Source of the DNA: an uncultured Angelakisella sp.
Lineage (GTDB): Bacteria; Bacillota; Clostridia; Oscillospirales; Ruminococcaceae
Assembly: GCA_904420255.1 (NCBI GenBank)
Contig: CAJFUT010000323.1
Coordinates: 1-8,111 of the forward strand
DNA length: 8,111 nucleotides
Direction: 5' to 3'
Shown here: positions 1-5,802 of the stretch, piece by piece
Layout: each line of letters starts with the position of its first letter
Position numbering within the stretch: the first letter of the stretch is position 1
Made by a program: the position numbers and the translations under genes
Notes under the pieces: model-generated
Told to the model about the DNA's origin: nothing
What the model saw: only the letters and a program-made list of their open reading frames with translations
Databases searched by the model: none

Positions 1-8
1 CTCATGGC

Positions 9-32
9 ATAATAGCCTTAAAAGGCTATTAT
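9..32. repeat. 10-bp inverted repeat, AT-rich hairpin
   Basis: ATAATAGCCT (9-18) is the exact reverse complement of AGGCTATTAT (23-32), with a TAAA loop. It may be the tail of a terminator for a gene left of the window, but no clean T-run follows. A second short dyad (CTTTGA/TCAAAG, 34-47) follows directly. Confidence 0.55.
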
Positions 33-49
33 ACTTTGATTTCAAAGCC

Positions 50-84
50 GTTTTTCTCCCCGGCTGCGCCGGGAACCGAAAAAC
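50..84. repeat. Nested inverted repeat
   Basis: Outer arms GTTTTTC (50-56) and GAAAAAC (78-84) pair perfectly and enclose a perfect CCCGGC/GCCGGG stem (59-64/68-73) with a 3-nt loop. The T-run lies on the 5' side and the A-run on the 3' side on both strands, the reverse of an intrinsic terminator. I therefore do not call it one. Its role is unknown. Confidence 0.5.
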
Positions 85-281
85 ATATTTTGATTCCCGC
101 CCCCTTTCCGCCGCCCCTTCGCCCTTTTCCCAGCTCCGGGAATATATGGGGACATATAATTTTTTATACGACGGCCCGGGCCGCGCCTCTGGATTCAGAG
201 GCAAACAAGCCTAAAAATTCTTGCGGGCAGGGCGGTTTCCATGTCTTTGTGCACAAGTTTCAAGGCGCCTTTCTGTAAATG

Positions 282-336
282 TAGACAAAGTTCTATATTT
301 GTAGAAAAAAGTATTGACGAGATAGACTTTATTCTA
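282..336. promoter_or_regulatory. Probable operator: phased TAGA/TCTA half-sites
   Basis: Half-sites TAGA or TCTA start at 282, 292, 302, 323 and 333, that is at steps of 10, 10, 21 and 10 bases, so all lie on one face of the helix. The blocks TAGAC-N4-TTCTATAT at 282-298 and 323-339 are 17-base direct repeats, each containing a TAGA-N6-TCTA dyad. The downstream block runs into the -10 hexamer (337-342), so a protein bound there would block RNA polymerase. The upstream block could support cooperative binding or looping across about four helical turns. The YheO-like regulator encoded at 5803-6450 is the obvious candidate ligand, but I do not see the motif near its own promoter. Confidence 0.5.
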
Positions 337-342
337 TATCAT
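314..342 (+). promoter_or_regulatory. Sigma-A-type promoter of the first operon
   Basis: TTGACG at 314-319 (5 of 6 to the -35 consensus), a 17-base spacer and TATCAT at 337-342 (5 of 6 to the -10 consensus). Transcription would start near 349, giving a leader of about 48 bases before the ATG at 397. It is set in an AT-rich stretch immediately upstream of the first gene. Confidence 0.75.
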
Positions 343-396
343 AGGGGGTGAAACGGGGGGGTAACCCCGGCCAAGTAGAGGAGGCGCTGTGTTATT

Positions 397-774
397 ATGA
401 AGATGATCCAGACCAAATATTCTGTTCGGGACGGGGGCCACTACAGCCCCGCGGTGGAATGCAACGGGACCCTTTATATTTCCGGACAGCTTTCCATCGA
501 CCCGGAAACCGGCAAGGCGCCGGAGGGGGTGAAGGCCCAGGCGGCCCAGGCCCTCCGGAATCTGGACACCGCCCTCCGGGCGGGGGGCGCCAGCCGGGAG
601 GACGTGGTGATGTGCCGGGTCTACCTGCCCGACGTGGCCTACTGGGGGGACCTCAACGAGGAATACGGCAGATTCTTCGGGGAGCACAAGCCCGCCCGGG
701 TGGTGGTGCCCACCAACCGGCTTTACGGCGGGTGCCTGGTGGAGATCGAAGCGGTGGCCCAGCTGAAACAGTAA
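397..774 (+). CDS. RidA/YjgF/UK114 family protein (enamine/imine deaminase)
   Basis: RidA-family proteins are small cytosolic trimers that hydrolyse reactive enamine/imine intermediates (such as 2-aminoacrylate) released by PLP enzymes to 2-oxo acids plus ammonia. The 125-residue length is typical. Conserved positions by comparison with E. coli RidA are Tyr16, the SGQ motif at 29-31, Arg101 in PAR (equivalent to Arg105, which binds the substrate carboxylate) and Glu116 in the VEIEA segment (equivalent to Glu120). The catalytic arginine is thus present, which supports deaminase activity rather than a divergent Rid paralogue. Cys107 of the E. coli protein is replaced by Val103. The start is ATG 397, preceded by AGGAGG at 379-384 with a rather long 12-base gap. 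The stop lies 12 bases before the next start, where a PLP lyase-family gene follows, so it probably clears that enzyme's product. Family assignment is firm; substrate is inferred. Confidence 0.93.
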   Translation: MKMIQTKYSVRDGGHYSPAVECNGTLYISGQLSIDPETGKAPEGVKAQAAQALRNLDTALRAGGASREDVVMCRVYLPDVAYWGDLNEEYGRFFGEHKPARVVVPTNRLYGGCLVEIEAVAQLKQ

Positions 775-786
775 GGAGGGAGCGGC

Positions 787-1896
787 TTGAAGTACACCGA
801 GCTGGATACCCCGGTCCTTCTCATCGACCGGGAGATCATGATGGACAACCTGCGGTTCATGCAGGATTACGCCGACCGCCAGGGCGTTGCCCTGCGGCCC
901 CACACCAAGACCCACAAGATGCCCGCCCTGGCCAAAATCCAGGAGGAGCTGGGGGCCAAGGGCATCACCGTGGCCAAGGTGGGGGAGGCCGAGGTGATGG
1001 CGGAAAACGGCCTTTCCGACATCTTCATCGCCAACGAGATTGTGGGCCGCCGGAAGCTGGAGCGGATCCGGGAGCTGTGCCGGAAGGGGATCAGCGTCTC
1101 CTTCGCCGTGGACACCCCCTGCCAGGTGGAGGCGGTGGAGGAGGTCTTCCGGGAGGAGGCCGCCCCCGCCCAGGTCCTCATTGAGATCGAGGTGGGGGAG
1201 GAGCGCAGCGGCATCATCCATGAGGAGCCCTTCGCCGCCCTGCTCCAGACCATCGGCCGCTGCCCCCATGTCCATTTCAAGGGCATCTTCTCCCACGAGG
1301 GCCACTGCTACAACGCCGAAACCACCGAGGACTGCCATGAGAAATTCCTCATCAGCCAGGAGAGGACCCTCTCCTTCGCCCGGCTGGCCAAGGAGCTGGG
1401 GATGCCCTGCCAGGTGGTGAGCATCGGCTCCACCCCCTCCCTGATGCACGGCTTCGAGATCCTCCCCGGGGTCACCGAAATCCGCCCCGGCACCTATGTC
1501 CTGATGGACGCCAGCCAGGGCCACGCCATCGGCACCCTGGACCGCTGCGCCGCCACCGTCCTCACCACCGTCATCAGCCGCCCCACCCCCGAGCGGGTCA
1601 TCACCGACGTGGGGGCCAAGGGCCTCACCGCCCAGACCCGCACTAGGGGCATCTGCGCCACCCCGGGCCTGGGGACGGTGAAGGGCTTCGACGGGGTCCA
1701 TGTCTTTGACGTCTACGACGAGCACGCCATTTTCTACAACCGCGCCTTCCGGGAGGCGGTCCAGGTGGGGGACAAGGTGGAGATCATCCCGGTCCACATC
1801 TGCCCCGTCTGCAACCTCTACGACAAGGCGGTGCTGGTTTCCGGCGGCGAGGTGGTGGAGGAGATCCCCGTCCTCTGCCGCGGGAAGCTCCAGTAA
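787..1896 (+). CDS. Fold-type III PLP enzyme, D-serine dehydratase / D-threonine aldolase family
   Basis: This 369-residue protein has an N-terminal alanine-racemase-like TIM barrel and a C-terminal beta domain. Lys41 in the RPHTKTHK motif (37-44) is the expected PLP Schiff-base lysine. Near the C-terminus HICPVCN holds the metal pair His337-x-Cys339. As I recall the family, eukaryotic-type D-serine dehydratases carry His-x-Cys (zinc) at this site and D-threonine aldolases His-x-Asp, so this copy leans towards dehydratase chemistry on a 3-hydroxy-D-amino acid (D-serine, D-threonine or D-threo-3-hydroxyaspartate). It could still be an aldolase. Translation starts at TTG 787: GGAGGG at 775-780 is 6 bases upstream and the next in-frame ATG (838) would cut off conserved N-terminal residues. 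It sits directly downstream of the RidA gene, which fits release of an enamine/imine. Family firm; exact reaction open. Confidence 0.88.
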   Translation: MKYTELDTPVLLIDREIMMDNLRFMQDYADRQGVALRPHTKTHKMPALAKIQEELGAKGITVAKVGEAEVMAENGLSDIFIANEIVGRRKLERIRELCRKGISVSFAVDTPCQVEAVEEVFREEAAPAQVLIEIEVGEERSGIIHEEPFAALLQTIGRCPHVHFKGIFSHEGHCYNAETTEDCHEKFLISQERTLSFARLAKELGMPCQVVSIGSTPSLMHGFEILPGVTEIRPGTYVLMDASQGHAIGTLDRCAATVLTTVISRPTPERVITDVGAKGLTAQTRTRGICATPGLGTVKGFDGVHVFDVYDEHAIFYNRAFREAVQVGDKVEIIPVHICPVCNLYDKAVLVSGGEVVEEIPVLCRGKLQ

Positions 1897-1910
1897 GGGG
1901 GGCGGAGGAA

Positions 1911-2744
1911 ATGGCTGACACCATGAAGGCCGCCCTGGTCCAGATGGAGGTCCAGGAAAAAATCCCGGACAGCCTCGCCCGGGCGGAGGGCTTTGTCCGC
2001 CGGGCGGCTGCGGAGGGGGCGGACCTCTGCCTGCTGCCGGAGATGTTCTGCTGCCCCTACCAGACCCGGAATTTCCCCATCTACGCCCAGGAGGAGGGGG
2101 GCCCCGTCTGGCGGGAGCTTTCCCGGATGGCCCGGGAAAACCGCCTCATCCTGGCCGCCGGCTCGGTGCCGGAGCGGGACGGGGAGGGCCGGATCTACAA
2201 CACCGCCTACGTCTTTGACCCGGAGGGCCGCCAGATCGCCAAGCACCGGAAGATGCACCTCTTTGACATCCAGGTCACCGGGGGCCAGTGCTTCAAGGAA
2301 TCGGATACCCTTTCCGCCGGGAACGCGGTCACCGTCTTTGACACCCGGTTCGGCCCCATGGGCCTCTGCGTCTGCTACGATTTCCGCTTCCCGGAGCTCT
2401 GCCGCCTCATGGCGGACCGGGGGGCGAGGGTGATCCTGGTGCCCGCCGCCTTCAACATGACCACCGGCCCCGCCCACTGGGAGATCCTCTTCCGGACCCG
2501 GGCCCTGGATAACCAGGTCTACACCCTGGGGGCCTCCCCCTCCCGGGACCCCGCCTCGGGCTACACCTCCTACGGCAACTCCATCGCCGTTTCCCCCTGG
2601 GGGGACGTGCTGGGGCGGCTGGACGAGAAGGAAGGGATGCTCCTCTGCACCCTGGATTTCGGCCGGGAGGAGCAGGTGCGCCGGGAGCTGCCCCTGCTGG
2701 CCCACCGGCGGAAGGATGTTTACACCCTGGCCGAGAACCGCTGA
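1911..2744 (+). CDS. Carbon-nitrogen hydrolase, nitrilase superfamily, Nit2/omega-amidase-like
   Basis: A 277-residue cytosolic amidase. The Glu-Lys-Cys triad is visible: Glu44 in LLPEMF, Lys114 in HRKMHLFD and Cys155 in CVCYDFRFPE. The segment KMHLFDI followed by GGQCFKESDTLSAG closely resembles Nit2-type omega-amidases, which hydrolyse 2-oxoglutaramate or 2-oxosuccinamate to the 2-oxo acid and ammonia. N-carbamoyl-amino acid hydrolases or other amidases of the superfamily remain possible. The start is ambiguous. ATG 1911 has GGAGG (1904-1908) only 2 bases away, though the AAGGGGGG at 1895-1902 is better spaced. ATG 1923 has GGAGG 14 bases upstream and gives the usual family N-terminus MKAALVQM. 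It follows the PLP enzyme by 14 bases and is surely co-transcribed. A role in removing the amide of a transamination or elimination product is inferred from the neighbours. Confidence 0.9.
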   Translation: MADTMKAALVQMEVQEKIPDSLARAEGFVRRAAAEGADLCLLPEMFCCPYQTRNFPIYAQEEGGPVWRELSRMARENRLILAAGSVPERDGEGRIYNTAYVFDPEGRQIAKHRKMHLFDIQVTGGQCFKESDTLSAGNAVTVFDTRFGPMGLCVCYDFRFPELCRLMADRGARVILVPAAFNMTTGPAHWEILFRTRALDNQVYTLGASPSRDPASGYTSYGNSIAVSPWGDVLGRLDEKEGMLLCTLDFGREEQVRRELPLLAHRRKDVYTLAENR

Positions 2745-2792
2745 AAAAGGCCGGTGTGTACCCATAAAAATTTTTTCAGGAGGAGAGTAAGT

Positions 2793-3671
2793 ATGTCTGA
2801 CCAAGTGGAACTCAACGCGACCCCCGCTCCCCAGGAGGAAGACGTTTTCAGCACCAAAGGCCGCTGGCCCGTCTTCATCAAGCTCTTTGCCGTCTGCGGC
2901 GTCATGGCGGCGCTGGGCGAGATGATCGGTACCTTCCAGATCCCCGTCGGGCCGGGCAACGTGATCCTGCTGCCCATGATCTTCGCCATGATCCTGGCGG
3001 TGCTTATCACCCCCGACGCCCTGGGCCGCAAAATCCAGGCCCTCAAAAAGATCTGCAGCGAGAAGGAAGTGAAGCTTTCCGAATCGGTGATGACCATGGT
3101 GCTGCTGATCCTGGGCGTCAAGCTGGGCATGGCCGCCGGCCCCAACATCATCACGGTGATCCAGGCCGGCCCCGCCCTGATCCTCCAGGAGCTGGGCAAC
3201 TTCGGCACCATGCTGGTGGGCCTGCCTGTGGCCATCCTGCTGGGGATGCGCCGGGAGGCCGTGGGCGCCAGCCTTTCCATCTGCCGTGAGCCCACCCTGG
3301 GCCTCATCTCCGAAATCTACGGCATCGATTCCCCCGAGGGCATCGGCGTCATGGGCACCTACATGGTGGGCAACCTCTTCGGCACCATCTTCTTCGGCCT
3401 GCTGGGCTCCTTCGGCGTCCTCACCGGGCTGCACCCCTACGCCCTGGGCATGGCCTGCGGCATGGGCTCCGGCTCCATGATGACCGCCGCCTCCCAGGCC
3501 CTGGCCGCCACCGTCCCCGAAATGGCGGAGGAGGTGCTGGCCTTCGCGGCGGCCTCCAACGTGGCCACCAACCTGGACGGGGTGTATATGGAGCTCTTTG
3601 TATCCCTGCCGGTGGCCAACTTCATCTACAAAAAGCTGGCCCCTCTCCGTTTCGGGAAGAACAACGTCTGA
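2793..3671 (+). CDS. Multi-pass membrane protein, DUF3100-like; probable carrier subunit A
   Basis: This 292-residue integral membrane protein has a soluble acidic N-terminus (about 1-24) and about 7-8 hydrophobic segments, clearest at 27-46, 52-73, 99-118, 134-151, 187-212 and 264-280. It has no signal peptide, ATPase or redox motif. From memory it resembles the uncharacterised DUF3100 family; I cannot confirm this without a profile search. Glycine-rich conserved-looking patches are GMGSGSMM (223-230) and a charged membrane-adjacent segment with R153, R154 and E156 before SLSICREPT (160-168). These suggest a secondary transporter with helix breaks. ATG 2793 is chosen because AGGAGG at 2778-2783 lies 9 bases upstream; the longer frame from 2754 has no ribosome site. 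The next gene encodes a second membrane protein with a shared motif. Located between amino-acid enzymes and an amidohydrolase, it probably moves their substrate (inference). Confidence 0.8.
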   Translation: MSDQVELNATPAPQEEDVFSTKGRWPVFIKLFAVCGVMAALGEMIGTFQIPVGPGNVILLPMIFAMILAVLITPDALGRKIQALKKICSEKEVKLSESVMTMVLLILGVKLGMAAGPNIITVIQAGPALILQELGNFGTMLVGLPVAILLGMRREAVGASLSICREPTLGLISEIYGIDSPEGIGVMGTYMVGNLFGTIFFGLLGSFGVLTGLHPYALGMACGMGSGSMMTAASQALAATVPEMAEEVLAFAAASNVATNLDGVYMELFVSLPVANFIYKKLAPLRFGKNNV

Positions 3672-3701
3672 GCCGATGAAAGAATGAGGAGGTAAACTGC
3701 C

Positions 3702-4166
3702 ATGACAAAGACCCTGAACCAACTGAAGGCGCTGGTTCTCAGCGGCGCCATCGTTCTCACCACCCAGGCGGTGAACCTGATGCGGGGCGGCAATTCCCTG
3801 GACGTCATGAACGCCATTGTGGGCATGATCGTCATTATCGCCATCTGCATCATCTCCCTGAAGATCAAGGAAGCCCTTCCCCTGAAGATCCCCGCCTTTG
3901 CCTGGGCCTCCCTCCTGGGGACCCTGGTGACCACCCCCTGGTTCCCCTGGCAGGAGCAGATCCTGGGCTTCACCGGCCAGATTTCCTCCGGCCAGGTGGG
4001 CACCGTCATCCTGGCGGTGGCCGGCATCTCCATCGGCACCAAGCTGGACGACATCAAGCGCCTGAGCTGGAAGATGGTCGTGGTGGCCTGCGCGGTGTTC
4101 TGCGGCACCTTCTTCGGCTCCGCCATCATCGCCCAGGTGGTCCTGAAGCTCCAGGGGCTCATCTGA
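3702..4166 (+). CDS. Small membrane protein, probable carrier subunit B
   Basis: A 154-residue hydrophobic protein of unrecognised function. About five membrane segments are visible: roughly 10-27, 34-53, 60-78, 98-112 and 124-147. Residues 101-112 (TVILAVAGISIG) match the preceding protein at its own residues 101-112 (TMVLLILGVKLG): Thr, Leu, Gly and Gly are identical and the rest conservative. The two proteins may therefore carry related repeat units and form one heteromeric carrier. Start ATG 3702 has AGGAGG at 3687-3692, 9 bases upstream. The gap to the previous gene is 30 bases, so the pair should be co-translated in similar amounts. Two-gene carriers of this size ratio are known in other families (for example MadL/MadM), but I see no sequence basis for assigning it to one of those. 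Function inferred only from context and topology. Confidence 0.78.
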   Translation: MTKTLNQLKALVLSGAIVLTTQAVNLMRGGNSLDVMNAIVGMIVIIAICIISLKIKEALPLKIPAFAWASLLGTLVTTPWFPWQEQILGFTGQISSGQVGTVILAVAGISIGTKLDDIKRLSWKMVVVACAVFCGTFFGSAIIAQVVLKLQGLI

Positions 4167-4194
4167 CCCCAGACACCTTTCCGTCAGCAAACCG

Positions 4195-4235
4195 GCCCCG
4201 GGAGGGGGGAGGGCTTCCCCCCTCCCGCCCGGGGC
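4195..4235 (+). terminator. GC-rich intergenic hairpin, attenuator or transcript-stabilising element
   Basis: GCCCCGGG (4195-4202) pairs with CCCGGGGC (4228-4235). Inside it 4204-4209 pairs with 4221-4226 (one G-U) and 4211-4213 with 4217-4219, closing a 3-base loop. The stem is very stable, but what follows is CTATCTTC rather than a T-run, so complete termination is unlikely. It lies between the membrane-protein pair and the M20 gene, whose ribosome site starts 14 bases later. Partial termination or protection of the upstream mRNA from 3' decay would set different levels for the two parts. Confidence 0.55.
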
Positions 4236-4262
4236 TATCTTCACCAATAAGGAGGCAGACCT

Positions 4263-5591
4263 ATGGATAAGGAACAAATGAAGCAGCTTGTCATCGCCCA
4301 GGTGGACAAGGACCGGGAGGCCATCCTGGCCCTGGGCAAGGAGATCTACCAGCACCCGGAAACCGGCTACCGGGAGGTTCGCACCACCGAAACCCTGGCC
4401 AAGGCCCTGGAGGGCCTGGGGCTGCCGGTGGACCGGGACATCGCCGTCACCGGCTGCCGGGCCTACGCCAACCAGGACAAGAGCGGCCCCAAGGTGGCGG
4501 TGATGGGGGAGCTGGACTCGGTGGTCTGCCACAACCATCCCGACTGCGACCCCTCCACCGGGGCGGTCCACGCCTGCGGCCACAATATCCAGGTGTCGGT
4601 GATGTACGGCGTGGCCTCGGCCCTCATCCACTCCGGCGTCATGAAGGAGCTGGACGGCCGGGTGGACTTTATGGCGGTGCCCGCCGAGGAGTACATCGAG
4701 CTGGATTACCGCAAGAGCCTCCGGGATGAGGGCAAGCTGCGGTTCTACGCCGGCAAGGCGGAGCTGACCTACCGCGGGGCCTACGACGACGTGGATATGT
4801 GCATGATGGCCCACAATTTCCCCATCGAGGCGGACGGCTACAAATGCTCCCCCATGAACACCGGCAACGGCTTCATCGGCAAGAAGACCCACTTCCTGGG
4901 CCGCCAGGCCCACGCCGGCGCCGCCCCCTGGGACGGCATCAACGCCCTGAATATGGCTACCCTGGCCATCACCGCCATGAATACCCAGCGGGAAACCTTC
5001 AAGGAGAAGGACTGCGTGCGGATCCACCAGATCATCAACCGGGGCGGCGACATCGTCAACGCCGTCCCCGACGACGTGGAGCTGGAAACCACCGTCCGGG
5101 CCCGGAGCCTCCCCGCCCTCAAGGACGCCAACGACAAGGTGAACCGCAGCATCCGCGCCGCCGCCATCGCCCTGGGGGGCGAGGCCACGGTGGAGGACAG
5201 CCCCGGCCAGATGCCCCTGGCCGCCGACAAGACCATGGCCGCCTTCTTCAAGGAAAACGCCCTGCGGTTCTACCCCGAGGAGAAGATCCTCCCCTGCATG
5301 GAATCCACCGCCTCCTTTGACATGGGGGACCTCTCCCTCTTTATGCCGGTGCTCCACTGCATCACCTCCGGCATCGAAGGGGGGCTCCATTCCAAGGACT
5401 ACCGGATCATCGACGTGGAGGACGCCTTCATCACCCCGGTGAAGATGCTGGCCTGCACCCTCATCGACCTGCTGGCCGACGGGGCCGCCGGCGCCGCCGA
5501 GGTGCAGAAGAACTACACCCCCCAGATGACCCGCAAGGAGTACATCGACACCCTCATCTCCCTGGAGAAGACCTACCATTACAAGGACTGA
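4263..5591 (+). CDS. M20 family metallo-amidohydrolase (M20D-type)
   Basis: A 442-residue cytosolic zinc-type amidohydrolase. Members of M20D cleave amide bonds of N-acyl or aminobenzoyl amino acids and some dipeptides. Motifs in order: HPETGYRE at 31-38; GELDS at 82-86, replacing the usual DALP; HACGHN at 103-108 with likely metal ligands Cys105 and His107; PAEE at 140-143 with catalytic Glu142 and ligand Glu143; HNFP with ligand His184; AHAGAAPWDGINAL (216-229) in the lid domain with His217; and GGLHSKDY with ligand His376. The site looks complete. The Asn after HACGH (usually Asp), the Cys/His-rich stretch 89-95 before it and the charged stretch 144-172 after PAEE mark a distinct subfamily. 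AAGGAGG at 4249-4255 sits 7 bases before ATG 4263. Last gene of the first operon, downstream of the carrier pair. It probably releases an amino acid from the imported compound; substrate unknown. Confidence 0.9.
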   Translation: MDKEQMKQLVIAQVDKDREAILALGKEIYQHPETGYREVRTTETLAKALEGLGLPVDRDIAVTGCRAYANQDKSGPKVAVMGELDSVVCHNHPDCDPSTGAVHACGHNIQVSVMYGVASALIHSGVMKELDGRVDFMAVPAEEYIELDYRKSLRDEGKLRFYAGKAELTYRGAYDDVDMCMMAHNFPIEADGYKCSPMNTGNGFIGKKTHFLGRQAHAGAAPWDGINALNMATLAITAMNTQRETFKEKDCVRIHQIINRGGDIVNAVPDDVELETTVRARSLPALKDANDKVNRSIRAAAIALGGEATVEDSPGQMPLAADKTMAAFFKENALRFYPEEKILPCMESTASFDMGDLSLFMPVLHCITSGIEGGLHSKDYRIIDVEDAFITPVKMLACTLIDLLADGAAGAAEVQKNYTPQMTRKEYIDTLISLEKTYHYKD

Positions 5592-5608
5592 TCCAAACCA
5601 TACGCCAA

Positions 5609-5658
5609 AGAGAGGGCGGGCCTGCCGGAGCGGCTGTTCCAGCGGGCCCGCCCTTTCT
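5609..5658 (+). terminator. Terminator-like hairpin at the end of the first operon
   Basis: A5609-C5622 pairs with G5645-T5658 over 14 bp, with one G-U pair and no bulge. The loop of 22 bases can itself form a small GCCG/CGGC stem. The T-run is short (TTTCTCCC at 5654-5661), so efficiency may be moderate. Placed 18 bases after the M20 stop and just before a new promoter, it separates the two transcription units. The arms also have A-rich 5' flanks, so it could act in both directions. Confidence 0.7.
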
Positions 5659-5678
5659 CCCGCCGGTGAAGCTTTTTG

Positions 5679-5708
5679 TTGCCAAAGCCGGGGGAAAGAT
5701 GCTATGAT
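5679..5708 (+). promoter_or_regulatory. Probable promoter of the regulator operon
   Basis: TTGCCA at 5679-5684 (5 of 6 to the -35 box), an 18-base spacer and TATGAT at 5703-5708 (5 of 6 to the -10 box). Transcription would begin near 5715. The small dyad GCTTT-N8-AAAGC (5671-5688) spans the -35 box and might be an autoregulatory site. The -10 box contains the ATG at 5704, which therefore could not be used as a start codon on this transcript. Confidence 0.55.
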
Positions 5709-5765
5709 AAGAGGGAATGAGAGAAAGGCCCCGGCGCCGGCCGGGGACCGGAAATCACCAGAAAA

Positions 5766-5802
5766 GGAGGAGGCGCGGCCCCGGGGCGGCGCCGGACCGG
5801 CC
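5766..5802 (+). promoter_or_regulatory. Shine-Dalgarno separated from the start codon by a hairpin
   Basis: GGAGGAGG (5766-5773) is the only strong ribosome site before the regulator, but the ATG at 5803 is 29 bases beyond it, far outside the normal range. The intervening bases can fold: GGCC 5777-5780 with GGCC 5799-5802 and CCGG 5781-5784 with CCGG 5792-5795, leaving a 3-base bulge and a 7-base loop. Folding would bring the ribosome site to within about 3 bases plus the stem of the ATG. In a GC-rich genome such a fold can arise by chance. Confidence 0.4.

Larger units (their letters stand above)
1..281. other. Gene-free leading region with many short inverted repeats
   Basis: I see no convincing gene here. 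The only open frame (36-278) lacks a ribosome binding site and has a proline/phenylalanine-rich, non-protein-like composition. The stretch is more AT-rich than the genes and carries several short dyads: 9-18 with 23-32 (10 bp, 4-nt loop), 34-39 with 42-47, the nested arms 50-56/78-84 and 59-64/68-73, TTCCC-N6-GGGAA at 127-142, a 12-bp palindrome at 172-183, and GCCTCTG/CAGAGGC at 185-202 with a GATT loop. Some may be the end of an upstream transcript. None has the GC stem plus T-run of a clear intrinsic terminator on the + strand. Confidence 0.5.

Noticed and set aside
36..278. An 80-residue open frame in the left intergenic region
   Set aside because: No Shine-Dalgarno, rich in Pro and Phe, overlaps several dyads and resembles no protein I recognise.
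334..1797. A 487-residue open frame on the minus strand
   Set aside because: Shadow of the RidA and PLP-enzyme genes, with the same antisense composition and no domain resemblance.
2766..2776. AAAAATTTTTT run between the amidase and the membrane protein as a terminator
   Set aside because: There is no GC stem in front of the T-run and the ribosome site of the next gene starts immediately after it. It is more likely an AT-rich leader that keeps the start site open.
2754..2792. N-terminal extension of the first membrane protein from ATG 2754
   Set aside because: No ribosome site precedes 2754, and the extension would translate through the AGGAGG that clearly serves ATG 2793.
5704..5802. Upstream ATG of the regulator at 5704
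   Set aside because: The 33 extra residues are low-complexity with atypical codons, the ribosome site is weak, and the ATG lies within a probable -10 box. I keep it only as an alternative.
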